From: Planctomycetota bacterium
GTDB lineage: Bacteria; Planctomycetota; Planctomycetia; Gemmatales; Gemmataceae
Assembly (NCBI GenBank): GCA_009920765.1
Contig: RFZJ01000010.1
Location: forward strand, 1-64,000
Reading direction: 5' to 3'
DNA length: 64,000 nt
Part shown: positions 26,904 through 36,980 of the stretch, piece after piece
Layout of the letters: the number at the start of each line of letters is the position of its first letter
How positions within the stretch are numbered: the stretch's first letter is position 1
Notes under the pieces: generated by a model
The model's database searches: none
What the model saw: the letters and a program-made list of their open reading frames with translations, nothing else
What the model was told of the DNA's origin: nothing
Position numbers and translations under genes: made by a program

Positions 26904-29381
26904 ATGTGCAAAAAATTAATGATCGCAATTTTTGTGTTATTTTTCGGGGGTTCCTTTGCTGGTGCCCAGCAGGTCAAGGTGCTACCCGAGGTCATTGAAT
27001 TACAGGGGCAGGGCGAATTGCATTCCGTTTTTGTTGGTCTTTTGCAAGATGGCTTGGTAGTAGCTGACCTGTCCACCGTTTCCAATTTTGTTTCATCCAA
27101 TCTCAATGTCTTTACTGTTGATCAAAAAGGAAAAATCAAGAGTGTTGCAGATGGGGAAGCTCTGTTGCGGGTTAAAACCAAACAGGGCGATGCAACTGCT
27201 AAAGTTACTGTTAAAAATGCCCTTATCCCTAAAAAAATCAGTTTCGAGAACGAAATCATCCCTGCGTTGACTCGTGCGGGGTGTAATTCTGGTTCCTGCC
27301 ATGGTGCCCTTGCGGGAAAAGGCGGAATGAAGTTATCTCTTCGGGGCTATGATCCCGCTGCGGATTTGTTTGTTCTTACAAGGCAGGCAAATGCAAGAAG
27401 AGTTGATTGGGTTAATCCCGATTCCAGCCTTTTGCTTGCCAAGGTTTCATTAAAACTGCCTCACGGCGGTGGTAAAAAACTTCCAAGTGACCACCCAGAT
27501 TACAAACTTCTATCAGATTGGATTTCTCAAGGAACCCAGCCTTCGTCTCCCACTGAGCCAAAACTTGAGGCGGTGGAAATTATCCCCAGTAAGCTTAGGT
27601 TAAAATCAGGTGATAAACTTCGGATGATTGCACAGGCCCGATATTCTGATGGAAGGCTTCGTGATGTTTCCCATTGGGCCAGATTTTCCTCCAGTGAAGA
27701 TCAGGTTGCTGCGGTTGATCAGGATGGCGCAGTTCAGGTGGCGGGAAATGGCGAGGCCAGCGTTATCGCTTTATTTGCAAATCACGCAGGTCTGGGTTCA
27801 ATCGTTTCGCCATTCCCTAATAAACTTCCAGCAGATTTTCTGGGTAAAAGCCCCAGGAACAATTTTATTGATGAGTTTGTATTACGAAAATTGCAGGAAT
27901 TGCAATTGCCCCCTTCTGGGCAAACCACCGATTCGCAATTTATGCGCAGACTGTTTTTAGACATGGCGGGTATTCTGCCTACTGAAAAAGAATTGGACGA
28001 TTTTGTAAAGGATGCTCGTCCCAACAAAAGAGAGGCACTTGTTGATGCCCTTTTGCAAAGGCCGGAAACGACCGATTACTGGACCTACAAATGGTCGGAT
28101 ATGCTTTTGATTTCCACGCGGAATCTTAATCAGCAGGCAGTTTGGGCATTTTATCAGTTTGTACGAAAGTCCATCGCTGATAATCTCCCTTGGGATCAAT
28201 TCGCTCAATCTTTGTTGACTGTCAAGGGCAGCAATCTCAAAAAAGGTGCTGCAAATTATTTCGTTCTTCACAAAGATGTTACAGATCTCATGGAAACCAC
28301 TGCCGTAACTTTTATGGGTATGTCTCTTACCTGTGCCCGGTGCCATAACCATCCCATGGAAAAATGGACGCAAGATCAATACTGGGGGATGGCAAGTATG
28401 TTTGCGCGTATCGGCATAAAAAATGGAGATGCTGCGAACGAGATAATAATTGAAACTTATCCTGTGGGGGAAGTTCTACACCCTAGAAAAGGTGTTGCGA
28501 TGCCTCCCACCCCTTTGGATGCGCCCGCAATGAAGGCTGGTAATTCTGAAGATCCAAGGGCGGTTTTTTCTCAATGGTTGACTGCGAAAGAAAACCCTTT
28601 CTTCTCGCGGGCAATTGTAAACAGGGTTTGGCGCAATTTCATGGGGCGGGGCCTGATTGAAGCCGAGGATGATTTACGGGTTACCAATCCTGCCTCAAAC
28701 CCGGCCTTGCTAGATGCACTAAGCGAAGATTTTATCAAAGATGGGTATGACATGAAAAAGCTGATGCGAAAAATAGTGCTATCCGCAGCCTATCAGCGCT
28801 CTTCCCTTCCAAACCCAATGAATGAAATGGATGATCGTTTTTATTCGAGATTTCTCCCTAGAAGGTTAAAAGCTGAGATTTTACTTGATGCCTGCTCTGA
28901 AGTGACTGGAGTGCCCACGCCTTTTAACCAAGTTTTAAGCCGGGCTGGAGATGCTAAAACCGCCTATGCCGGGTATCCCAAGGGGCTAAGGGCTTTGCAG
29001 CTTCCTGATGCCTCGGTTGCATCCCGGTTTCTTGATGCCTTTGGAAGGCCCGAAAGGGCACAGGCTTGCTCTTGCGAAAGGCAGCAAGATTCAAGCGTTG
29101 GTCAGGCCCTTCATGTTTTTAATGGCAATACGCTTAATGAAAAGCTGCGATCCAAGGAGTTTATAGGGGTTCAATGGATCGGCGAAAATCTTTCGAATTC
29201 CAAGATTGTGGAAAGGGTATTTCTTCGGGCATTGTCCAGGAAGCCCAATGCTGATGAGCTTTCCCGGTTTATGAAAATAATATCAGATGCTGACCCAAAA
29301 GATCCTAAAGCCAGGCAGGAATCAATTGAAGATCTCGTGTGGGCGGTTCTTACTTCCAAAGAATTTGTTTTTAACCACTAA
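26904..29381 (+). CDS. DUF1549/DUF1553 secreted protein with Ig-like domain
   Basis: 825 aa. A Sec signal (LMIAIFVLFFGGSFAGA) is followed by a bacterial Ig-like (BIG2-type) domain, about 25-110. Next comes a GCNSGSCHGALAGKGG segment reminiscent of the planctomycete cytochrome-like region, although C-x4-CH is not a standard heme motif. A second Ig-like stretch comes before the DUF1549 domain (about 310-520) and the DUF1553 domain (about 550-800). TCARCHNHP (about 475-483) is a classic C-x2-CH signature. These proteins nearly always sit beside DUF1501 genes, as here. Their biochemical role is not established; a complex with the DUF1501 partner outside the cytoplasm is likely. Confidence 0.9.
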   Translation: MCKKLMIAIFVLFFGGSFAGAQQVKVLPEVIELQGQGELHSVFVGLLQDGLVVADLSTVSNFVSSNLNVFTVDQKGKIKSVADGEALLRVKTKQGDATAKVTVKNALIPKKISFENEIIPALTRAGCNSGSCHGALAGKGGMKLSLRGYDPAADLFVLTRQANARRVDWVNPDSSLLLAKVSLKLPHGGGKKLPSDHPDYKLLSDWISQGTQPSSPTEPKLEAVEIIPSKLRLKSGDKLRMIAQARYSDGRLRDVSHWARFSSSEDQVAAVDQDGAVQVAGNGEASVIALFANHAGLGSIVSPFPNKLPADFLGKSPRNNFIDEFVLRKLQELQLPPSGQTTDSQFMRRLFLDMAGILPTEKELDDFVKDARPNKREALVDALLQRPETTDYWTYKWSDMLLISTRNLNQQAVWAFYQFVRKSIADNLPWDQFAQSLLTVKGSNLKKGAANYFVLHKDVTDLMETTAVTFMGMSLTCARCHNHPMEKWTQDQYWGMASMFARIGIKNGDAANEIIIETYPVGEVLHPRKGVAMPPTPLDAPAMKAGNSEDPRAVFSQWLTAKENPFFSRAIVNRVWRNFMGRGLIEAEDDLRVTNPASNPALLDALSEDFIKDGYDMKKLMRKIVLSAAYQRSSLPNPMNEMDDRFYSRFLPRRLKAEILLDACSEVTGVPTPFNQVLSRAGDAKTAYAGYPKGLRALQLPDASVASRFLDAFGRPERAQACSCERQQDSSVGQALHVFNGNTLNEKLRSKEFIGVQWIGENLSNSKIVERVFLRALSRKPNADELSRFMKIISDADPKDPKARQESIEDLVWAVLTSKEFVFNH

Positions 29382-29399
29382 ATATAAAAGGGTTTGACA

Positions 29400-32300
29400 A
29401 TGTTGATTGGGCAATGCCTTTCCTTGCTTTCTAGCATGCTTGTTTTGTTTCAACTTCCGCCAACGAAACCCAATCCCATTCGGGGAGTGGCTTTTGCAAA
29501 AGATGGCGGAGTTGTATTTGCTGCCCAAGAAAATAATGTTCTTTTTATCCGGACTAACGATGCAGTTATACTTTCAAGGTTGAAATTGGATAGCCCGGTC
29601 GTTTCTACACTTGCGCTGTCTGGAGATGGAAAAACCCTTGCAGTCGCGCATGGAAAATCGGGTGCCTCAGGCGAAATATCCACTTTTATTCTTGATGAGG
29701 ATCTGAGTTTCAGAAAACCGCTTTTCAATTTGAAATCCCATAACGATTTGATTTTAAGCCTTAGTTTCAGCCCTGATGGTAAACTGCTGGCCTCATCTAG
29801 TTATGATCGATCGGTGAAAATCTGGTCGGTATCTGAAGGAAAATTGATACAGGAATTAAAAGATCACAGCGATTCTGTTTATGCTGTCGCTTTTAATAAG
29901 GATGGTACCATGCTTGCCTCTACTGGGGCAGACCGGGCCATCAAGGTTTGGGATACAAAAATCTGGAAAAAACTGCATGCTCTTAGTGATTCCACCGACT
30001 GGGTATATACTCTCGATTGGAGTCCGGTGAAAAATCAATTAGTGGGTGCTGGTGTTGACCAAACCCTTCGAGTTTGGTCGATTGAAAAAGATTCTGCAAA
30101 GCTGAGTGTTTCTGCATATGCCCATACATCGGGCGTTAACAAGGCGGTATGGACATCCGATGGCTCTAAAATTGTTTCCATTGGCGAAGATAAAACCTGG
30201 AAGATTTGGAATGCGGACAAACTTTCTGAAATTAAAGCTTTCAAGCCTTTGTCTGATACCCCTCTGACTCTTGGATTGTCACCTGATGGTTCAAGAGTTG
30301 CCATTGCAAGAGTTGATGGGAAGTTGGATCTTTTTGATTTGAAAACTGGTGATTCGATTAGGCCTCTGGTTCCATTCATGGAACCCAAAGTCTTGTTAAA
30401 AAGTGTCACGCCTACCTATTTAACCGTGGGGAAAAAAACAACACTTGCTATCAAGGCAGATCATTTTGAACCACCGTTCATTGCTTCATCAAACATGAAG
30501 GGGGTCATCCTTTCTTCCGTAGTCTCAAATTCTAATGGTTTGTTGAATCTTGATGTGCAGGTTGACGCAAATGCTTCTCCTGGGATTTGTAAAATCAAGT
30601 GTAAAAATTCCAAGGGTCAGGTTCTTGAAATTGATTTTGAAGTAGATCGATTTTTACGTGTTGTAGAAAATGAACCGAATGATTCTAGCCTCACAGGGCA
30701 GGCTTTGACATTGCCTGCAAGTGTTAAATCATCGCTGCAAAGGCCAGGTGATTGCGATTGGTTTTACATTGATGCCAAGGCTGGGCAAGAAATTGCAGTT
30801 CAACTTCAATCGGAAAAAGACGACAAAATTTTTGCACCCATGCTGCAAATGATTGCGCCTGATGGAACCATCGTTGCTGAATCAGCACAAGGTTGGTTGG
30901 CTCATGTTTGCTTGCAAAAAGGCAGGTATGCGGTAGAAGTTCGGGACCGTGATTATCGGGGTGGGGAAGCCTTGGGTTTTTATCGATTGCATGTAGGCAG
31001 TTTTCCGATTGTGACTTCGGTGTTTCCCTTGGGCGCCCAGATTGGGAAGGAAAATACATGGGTTCTTCAGGGGGTTGGCCTTGCGGGCAAAAATGTCTTC
31101 AAAGCGACTATTCCCAGTTCATTTAAGGCCGGGGATAAAGTTCCTTTTGAAGCTTTGTTTCCTGATTTGAATGTTGTCCCAGGAAAAACTCTGGCCGCTT
31201 CTGATATTTTGGAAAAAACGCATGTTCAAAACGAATTGCTTCCAGTCCCCAGCGTGGGTAATGGTTTGTTTGTTGATCAAAAAGACGTGCATGACTGGAA
31301 ATTTGAGGCTAAAAAAGGCCAGAAATTAATTGTTGAGACGATGGCGAGTAGGCTTGGTTCGAATGTTGATACTTATATCGAAATTCTAGACCCCAAGGGT
31401 AATCCTGTTCCTCGCGTCGTTCTGAGGGGGCTTTCCAAAACTTATACTATCTTTCGTGATAATGACTCCGCTACTAATGGTATACGGATTGAAGCTTGGA
31501 ACGAGCTTGCAGTGAATGATTATGTTCTTATAGGCTCAGATTTAATGAAAATCAGGGCTCTTCCACGAAATCCTGATGATGATTGCAGGTTTTTTCAATT
31601 AGATAATAAGCGTATGGCTTTTGAAGGGACAACATCCATTCATCATTATTTGGGCCAACCTATTTATAAGGTTTCTTTGAATCCTCCTGGTACCGTTTTT
31701 CCACCCAATGGCTTGCCTCAGGTAACCCTTTTTCACCAAAACGATGATGGTGGGCCCAGGCAGGGTAAAGATTCCCTGCTTGATTTTGATCCGCCTGCAG
31801 ATGGAATATACACCGTAAGGGTTCGAGAGATGCAGGGAAGATTTGGGTATGAAGCTGCTTACCGATTATTGGTTAGGAATCCGAAACCAGATTATAATAT
31901 CCGCCTAACACCAGCAAATCTAACACCAGGGCCGGGTTCAGGTGTCCCCGTGAACGTTGAGATCGATAGGTTTGATGGATTTGATGCAGCAGTGGAGATG
32001 AAAATTACCGGACTTCCCAAGGGCTTTTTTGCACCAGCATTTTTTATTCCGCGAGGTGAAAATTCTGCGAGCTTTAGTATGTTCGCCCAAGCGGATGCGA
32101 AAGCTCCTGCTATTGATCATGGAAAATGGATGGTTAAATCTTCGACTCAAATAGGTGGATTAAAAGTTGAAAAAGAATTGCAATTCGATGCCCCAAAACT
32201 AGGCCCAAAGGGTGATTTGAAAACCATGGTCAGTCCAGAAGAGTTGACTGTAAAGGCAGGGACCGAAGTAAAAATTCTAGTAAAAATCGAAAGAACCAAT

Positions 32301-32534
32301 GGATTTGCAGCGCGAGTGCCTTTAGATGTACGAGGATTGCCTCATGGGGCAAGGGTTTTAGACATTGGCCTAAACGGCATTCTAATAAACCCTAAAGAGA
32401 CTGAACGATTTGTAACCATTCAGGTAGATTCCTGGGTGGAACCTGGAAGTTATCCTTTTGTGGTGCTTTCCAAGCAAGAGGGCAAGAATGCTGAATTTGC
32501 AGCCAGATCGGTTGTCATGAATGTTGTGCGTTAG
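29400..32534 (+). CDS. Secreted WD40-repeat protein with PPC-like domains
   Basis: 1044 aa. The first ~300 residues form a WD40 propeller with repeats such as LSFSPDGKLLASSSYDRSVK and VAFNKDGTMLASTGADRAIK. About 420-520 is a pre-peptidase C-terminal-like domain (NEPNDSSLTGQALTLP, then DCDWFYIDAKAGQEI), and a second similar region lies at about 610-820. The C-terminus is Ig-like strands. The N-terminus is weakly hydrophobic, so export is expected from context. ATG 29400 with AGGG about 9 nt upstream is preferred over TTG 29394. It is third in the trio after DUF1501 and DUF1549/DUF1553, 18 nt after the previous stop, and probably acts as a binding scaffold for them. Its end overlaps the convergent M16 gene by 20 nt. 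Confidence 0.85.
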   Translation: MLIGQCLSLLSSMLVLFQLPPTKPNPIRGVAFAKDGGVVFAAQENNVLFIRTNDAVILSRLKLDSPVVSTLALSGDGKTLAVAHGKSGASGEISTFILDEDLSFRKPLFNLKSHNDLILSLSFSPDGKLLASSSYDRSVKIWSVSEGKLIQELKDHSDSVYAVAFNKDGTMLASTGADRAIKVWDTKIWKKLHALSDSTDWVYTLDWSPVKNQLVGAGVDQTLRVWSIEKDSAKLSVSAYAHTSGVNKAVWTSDGSKIVSIGEDKTWKIWNADKLSEIKAFKPLSDTPLTLGLSPDGSRVAIARVDGKLDLFDLKTGDSIRPLVPFMEPKVLLKSVTPTYLTVGKKTTLAIKADHFEPPFIASSNMKGVILSSVVSNSNGLLNLDVQVDANASPGICKIKCKNSKGQVLEIDFEVDRFLRVVENEPNDSSLTGQALTLPASVKSSLQRPGDCDWFYIDAKAGQEIAVQLQSEKDDKIFAPMLQMIAPDGTIVAESAQGWLAHVCLQKGRYAVEVRDRDYRGGEALGFYRLHVGSFPIVTSVFPLGAQIGKENTWVLQGVGLAGKNVFKATIPSSFKAGDKVPFEALFPDLNVVPGKTLAASDILEKTHVQNELLPVPSVGNGLFVDQKDVHDWKFEAKKGQKLIVETMASRLGSNVDTYIEILDPKGNPVPRVVLRGLSKTYTIFRDNDSATNGIRIEAWNELAVNDYVLIGSDLMKIRALPRNPDDDCRFFQLDNKRMAFEGTTSIHHYLGQPIYKVSLNPPGTVFPPNGLPQVTLFHQNDDGGPRQGKDSLLDFDPPADGIYTVRVREMQGRFGYEAAYRLLVRNPKPDYNIRLTPANLTPGPGSGVPVNVEIDRFDGFDAAVEMKITGLPKGFFAPAFFIPRGENSASFSMFAQADAKAPAIDHGKWMVKSSTQIGGLKVEKELQFDAPKLGPKGDLKTMVSPEELTVKAGTEVKILVKIERTNGFAARVPLDVRGLPHGARVLDIGLNGILINPKETERFVTIQVDSWVEPGSYPFVVLSKQEGKNAEFAARSVVMNVVR

Positions 32535-33795
32535 GGATTTTAGGTTGCTTTGGAATCTCGGGCATTTTTAATTTTGCCAAGGGGCCCATTGAAGTTGTAG
32601 TAAGCCTGAGCAAAGGGTATCGTTCGATTAATTGTTGGATTTGTCTGAGGTTCACCTTTTCGTAAGTCTGCATATCTTCATCAACGGATTTGTATTTGCG
32701 CAAGTAAACCCAAGTCATGCCAACTTCTTGAAGTCTGTTCATGGTTTTTTCGCCCGCCCGTACAATTCTGGAAAGGACTTTGCTTTTTGCCTGTTCAAGC
32801 TCTTCCTCGGTAATTCCCTTGGTGATGAGTTCATGAATTTGCTTGATGACGATTTCCAGATTTTTATGAGTTTGCTTGGGGTCGCATGAAAAGGAAGAGT
32901 AGAAAGCCCCAGCCCCATCATATTCATGGAAGGAGCAATCAGCGGATTCCGCCAATCCGCTATCCACCAAAGACCAGTAAAGCCTGCTACCCGATTGATC
33001 GCCCAAAATCATGGCGAACAAATTTGCAGCGTAACGAAGAGGTGATGCCGCAGGTGGGCCAGGGCAGATCATGACCACATTTTGTTGGGTCGTGGTTTTC
33101 TTTTCCAGAAGTTTGAATTCAGCAGAGCCCGATGTTTGACGGATATGGTCGCGTCTGGCGATTCCAGGTTTCCAATTGGTGGTGAGTTTTTCAGCTTTTT
33201 TCAGGAATTTATCCCACTCGAAATTGCCTGAAGCCACCAGGGTGATATTGGAAGCAATATATCTGCGTTGGAAATAATCCACCATTTGGTCACGTTTCAG
33301 ATCGATGATGCTTTGGGTTGTTCCGAGTACGCTATTTCCCAAAGGATGATCTGCAAAAAACAATTTGCGGGCATGATCAAAAACCATCCAGCCCGGATTG
33401 TCCTCGTACATTCCGATTTCTTCGATAATAACTTTTTTCTCCATCTCAAAATCCGCACTCCTCAAAGAAGGGCGAAGGATATCAGAGAGTATTTCAGTTG
33501 CATCCTGATGATATTCGGGCAGGGTTGATGCGTAAAAAACAGTGTTTTCTTCACTGGTAAACGCATTATAATTGGCCCCGATTTTGTCGAAATCTTTATT
33601 AACCTGCGCTGCATCACGTTTTTTTGTACCCTTGAACAGCATGTGTTCGAGGAAATGGCTTACACCTGATTCTTCCAATGTTTCATCGCGCGATCCGGTC
33701 CGCACAAAGAAGCCTACTGCTGCAGATCGGGCTTCGGGAATCACTTCGCCTATGATTGTCAAGCCGTTTGAGCATTGCTGCTGATGAAATGTCAC
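32515..33795 (-). CDS. M16 zinc metallopeptidase, catalytic subunit
   Basis: 426 aa, pitrilysin/mitochondrial-processing-peptidase family. The inverted zinc motif HxxEH is intact (H47, E50, H51 in SHFLEHMLFKG), and the third ligand Glu lies in the following EEIGMYEDNPG helix region. The size matches single-unit bacterial M16B enzymes, which act as dimers with a non-catalytic partner. That partner is encoded immediately upstream on the same strand, 27 nt away. No signal peptide is visible, so a cytoplasmic role is likely. The 3' end overlaps the WD40 gene by 20 nt. Substrate unknown, probably small peptides. Confidence 0.92.
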   Translation of the reverse strand: MTFHQQQCSNGLTIIGEVIPEARSAAVGFFVRTGSRDETLEESGVSHFLEHMLFKGTKKRDAAQVNKDFDKIGANYNAFTSEENTVFYASTLPEYHQDATEILSDILRPSLRSADFEMEKKVIIEEIGMYEDNPGWMVFDHARKLFFADHPLGNSVLGTTQSIIDLKRDQMVDYFQRRYIASNITLVASGNFEWDKFLKKAEKLTTNWKPGIARRDHIRQTSGSAEFKLLEKKTTTQQNVVMICPGPPAASPLRYAANLFAMILGDQSGSRLYWSLVDSGLAESADCSFHEYDGAGAFYSSFSCDPKQTHKNLEIVIKQIHELITKGITEEELEQAKSKVLSRIVRAGEKTMNRLQEVGMTWVYLRKYKSVDEDMQTYEKVNLRQIQQLIERYPLLRLTTTSMGPLAKLKMPEIPKQPKIPNAQHS

Positions 33796-33822
33796 GATGT
33801 TTATTCCTTTATAAATGACAGC

Positions 33823-35058
33823 TTATTTGCCGTACTTTAGTTGTTTGTTTCCCAGGGTCACAATTGTGAACTCTTTAGGGTTGTATTCTTTAACATGCCT
33901 GAGGATCGATTTGGTGGTAATCGAATCGATGGCTTTTTGTATTTCCTCAAGTGGTCTGACTCTGCCAAGGTAATACCAGTCCACAGCGATGGAACCCGCC
34001 CTTGCGGAACTTGATTCTTCTTGGATAAGCATGGAAGATTTAAGACCAATTTTTAGTCTTTTAACCTCTTCTTCCTTAATCCCTTTGGTTAAATTTCCAA
34101 TTTGTTTGAGAGTTACATCCAATGTTTCCTGCGCCATTTCTGTGGTGGTTCCAGCATAGCAGATTACTGCAGCAACCTCCTTGAAGTTTTGGTAGGAGGC
34201 CCAGACTGAATAACAAAGACCGCGTTTTTCCCTTACCTCAGTAAATAAACGGGAGCTCATTCCGCCGCTTAAAACATTAACAGCACCTATTGCGTCGTAA
34301 AAATCCTTATGCCCATAAGTGACGGAAGGGTAGGCAATTCCAATTTGGATTTGCTGGGTGTCTTTGCTGATATGGCTGGTTCCACCTTTTGTGGGGGAAA
34401 GCTTTAATGGAGGAACATCTCCTTCCTTCCATTTTCCAAACAATTTTTCCACTTGTTCTTTCAAAGGTTCCCATTCAATATTTCCTGCAACAGAAATGAT
34501 CGTGCCATTGGGCCTGAAATTCTTTTTCCAGAACTTGGTGAGTGCATCGTGGGTGATGGCTTTTAATCCGTCAAGTGTACCACGCCTGTCATTTCCCAAG
34601 GGTGAAGGGAAATGGTTTTTTCTTAATGCCGCCATCACTTTTTGCTTGGGGTCGTCTTCGATGGACATGATTTCCTGGGCAGCGAGCATCTTTACTGATT
34701 CAATATCCGATTTTGGTAAATGGGGTTTGAGGATGATATCGGCAAAGAGATCAATTGTTTTTGGCAGATTGCGGGAAAGGGTTGCTCCCCAAAGACGAAT
34801 GTGGTTTGTTCCAGCAGCACAACTACGGTCGAGGCCTAAACCATCCATCGCAAGAGAAAGTTCCTTGCTGTTATTTTTGCCTGCACCCCGCAAAATGATT
34901 TCCGAAAGGACGGAAGATATACCAGGCATGTTTGCAGGATCATAAGCACAGCCTGAGGGGACGATGATATTGACGGTGGCAGAACGGACATGCGGCATAT
35001 TTTCTGCAATGAGCGTAAGACCATTCTTAAACGTATGTTGAAAAAATTGTTTTGCCAA
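33823..35058 (-). CDS. M16-family non-catalytic partner subunit
   Basis: 411 aa with the M16 fold, including the KRGLCYSVWASY and SGGMSSRLFTEVREKRG blocks of the C-terminal substrate-binding half. The zinc site is lost: where the partner has SHFLEH, this protein has SSVLSE, replacing both His and the Glu (positions 49, 52, 53). It should therefore be structural, forming a heterodimer with the active M16 protein encoded just downstream in the same direction. An alpha/beta heterodimer of this kind is well known in bacterial M16B systems. The gene starts at ATG 35058, 44 nt after the GNAT gene stop, and may form a three-gene unit with it. Confidence 0.88.
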   Translation of the reverse strand: MAKQFFQHTFKNGLTLIAENMPHVRSATVNIIVPSGCAYDPANMPGISSVLSEIILRGAGKNNSKELSLAMDGLGLDRSCAAGTNHIRLWGATLSRNLPKTIDLFADIILKPHLPKSDIESVKMLAAQEIMSIEDDPKQKVMAALRKNHFPSPLGNDRRGTLDGLKAITHDALTKFWKKNFRPNGTIISVAGNIEWEPLKEQVEKLFGKWKEGDVPPLKLSPTKGGTSHISKDTQQIQIGIAYPSVTYGHKDFYDAIGAVNVLSGGMSSRLFTEVREKRGLCYSVWASYQNFKEVAAVICYAGTTTEMAQETLDVTLKQIGNLTKGIKEEEVKRLKIGLKSSMLIQEESSSARAGSIAVDWYYLGRVRPLEEIQKAIDSITTKSILRHVKEYNPKEFTIVTLGNKQLKYGK

Positions 35059-35102
35059 GGTTTGCCTCGCCTGTTAAATGCTGCGATTTGGTTAGAAAAG
35101 CA

Positions 35103-35771
35103 TCAAGAAGGAATAAAGAAGGATAAGATTTCTTTGTAGATCAACTTTGTTTTTCGAAATCCCAGGTTTCGATAAAGTTGAATAGCTGCCAGATTCTGTG
35201 CCGAAACTTCAAGGGTTATTTTATTCAGGTTGTAGCTTTCAAGAGAAGAAATAAGTTTGAGTAAAAGAGCTTTCCCGAGACCTTTTTTTCTATGTTGTGG
35301 AGTTACACCAACATTTTGAATAGCCAAGGTTTTTCCTTTTTGCAAAATTGCCTGAATAGAACCGCATGGGCCTTCCGGGGCATTAATCAGCCAGGTAGCC
35401 TCTGGGACAAATTCAGCCCTTAAACAGATTTCCCGCATCAGCATGCTGCATCCGCCGAGGGTATGAAAACTGCTGAAAATCTGGCAATCCATTTCCTTAT
35501 GGAAGCTTTCAAAGATAACTTCCGCATGCATTTCCTGGACTTTCCAAGTCCATTCCTGCCAAGCGTAATTTTCAGGCAATTCAGGAACAAATACTTTGTC
35601 TTTCGGGTTGAAATCAAGTTCCATCCGGTATCGTTTAAGATAGCTTTTGTTTAACGATCCATCATGGCTTGAAACATGCCCGGACACATTATGTCCAGAG
35701 TTCCAATCAGACTCAGGATGAAGAAAAGAATCAGGCATCAGTTGTGCAATCCCGTAAGGGAAATTATCCAT
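35103..35771 (-). CDS. GNAT-family N-acetyltransferase
   Basis: 222 aa. The C-terminal ~90 residues contain the acetyl-CoA pyrophosphate loop, NVGVTPQHRKKGLGKALL (Q/R-x-x-G-x-A pattern), and the following ITLEVSAQNLAAIQLYRNLGF block, both classic for GNAT enzymes. The N-terminal half is less typical and may carry the substrate pocket. The substrate is unknown; amino, ribosomal-protein or small-molecule acetylation are all possible. It lies upstream of the M16 pair on the same strand. There is no signal peptide. ATG 35771 is the only good start and lacks a clear Shine-Dalgarno. Confidence 0.82.
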   Translation of the reverse strand: MDNFPYGIAQLMPDSFLHPESDWNSGHNVSGHVSSHDGSLNKSYLKRYRMELDFNPKDKVFVPELPENYAWQEWTWKVQEMHAEVIFESFHKEMDCQIFSSFHTLGGCSMLMREICLRAEFVPEATWLINAPEGPCGSIQAILQKGKTLAIQNVGVTPQHRKKGLGKALLLKLISSLESYNLNKITLEVSAQNLAAIQLYRNLGFRKTKLIYKEILSFFIPS

Positions 35772-35813
35772 AATCGTTATTTTAAGGAATTTTGCAACTT
35801 ATACCATTAATCT

Positions 35814-36980
35814 TTACTGAATCCAGAACCGAAGGCAGACAGGATTAGGAATATCCTGGAAAAGTTCTGAGAAGGAAAGGGCCCCATCCGTGCCTACTTT
35901 ATAAACCGCAATCGAGTTACTGGCTTGGTTACCTACGAGCAGCCATTTGCCTGATGGATGTAGGGTGAAATTTCTGGGAGTGTTGATTTTTTCGGCACCA
36001 TGGCCAGTGGCATTCAATGTTTCTTTTTCTGAATCGAAGTTAAAAACACAAATGCTGTTATGTCCACGATTGGAGGCGTAAATAGTTTTTCCATTGGGGT
36101 GAACAATGATTTCAGCAGTTGAATTGTTGCCTTTGAAATCCTTGGGTAACGTTGAAGCAGATGCAAGGTTTTTGAAATCGCTCGTTTCGGGAGCCCAGCG
36201 GAAAGCCGTTACTGTGGAGTTGGATTCGTTAACGACAAAAAGAAACTTTCCGGAGGGATGGAAAGCCAGATGCCTTGGACCAGCACCTGGTGCAGTTTCA
36301 ATAAAAGGAACCTTGAAAGGTGTCAGTTTCCCGGATTTGGTATCTATTTCGTGGATAAAAATCTTGTCGAATCCAAGATCTGCAATCACAGCATATTTTC
36401 CATCGGCGGAAATCTGAACGGAATGGGCGTGAGGAATTTCCAGCTTTCCCTTGATCATCCTCGACCCTTGATGCTGGATGAAATCGGAAGCTTTTGAAAG
36501 CTTGCCCATCGGATCGATGGGTAGCATGCAAGTGCTCCCACCCCCGTAATTCACAGCAATCAGGTGGGTTCTATCCTTGGAAAGTGAAAGATGACAGGGG
36601 CCGGTGCCGACACTGGATTCCTGATTGATAAGATCTAGTTTACCATCGGCTGTAAGCGTGAAAGAAGATATACCACCTGCTTTTTCCCCTTTAAAGTTGG
36701 CTACTTCATTTACGCAGAAAAGTTTTTTACCTGGTATATCAAGTGCAAGGAAGGAGGGGCTTTCGATTTTTGCAGCGACAGAAAGCGCAGATAGTTTTCC
36801 ATTCTCTGGATTGAACTGCATGCTGTAGATGCCTTCGCTTTTTGGGCCTGTGTAGGTGCCGATAAATAAGGTTTGAAGTCCCTTGTCGGCTTTGTTTTCT
36901 CCAAAAATCGCGATAGATGATGCGAATAAGAACATAGCCGCAGCTACAGAAAGTTTCATTGATAATTTGAAATAGCACAT
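35814..36980 (-). CDS. Secreted beta-propeller lactonase family protein
   Basis: 388 aa, resembling the 7-bladed propeller lactonase family (6-phosphogluconolactonase Pgl type). Repeated blade motifs are visible, such as GTGPCHLSLSKDRTHLIAVN, GAGPRHLAFHPSGKFLFVVN and TPRNFTLHPSGKWLLVGNQ. A signal peptide (MKLSVAAAMFLFASSIAIFG) implies export, unlike cytoplasmic Pgl, so a true pentose-pathway role is doubtful. ATG 36980 has AGAGG about 8 nt upstream; the longer form to 37070 adds unsupported residues. It is divergent from acs. It is probably a carbohydrate- or lactone-acting periplasmic protein. Confidence 0.83.
   Translation of the reverse strand: MCYFKLSMKLSVAAAMFLFASSIAIFGENKADKGLQTLFIGTYTGPKSEGIYSMQFNPENGKLSALSVAAKIESPSFLALDIPGKKLFCVNEVANFKGEKAGGISSFTLTADGKLDLINQESSVGTGPCHLSLSKDRTHLIAVNYGGGSTCMLPIDPMGKLSKASDFIQHQGSRMIKGKLEIPHAHSVQISADGKYAVIADLGFDKIFIHEIDTKSGKLTPFKVPFIETAPGAGPRHLAFHPSGKFLFVVNESNSTVTAFRWAPETSDFKNLASASTLPKDFKGNNSTAEIIVHPNGKTIYASNRGHNSICVFNFDSEKETLNATGHGAEKINTPRNFTLHPSGKWLLVGNQASNSIAVYKVGTDGALSFSELFQDIPNPVCLRFWIQ

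Noticed and set aside
26904-29381. Standard c-type heme site in the DUF1549/DUF1553 protein
   Set aside because: The first Cys segment is C-x4-CH and the second CARCH occurs within the DUF1549 core; neither is enough to call a cytochrome.
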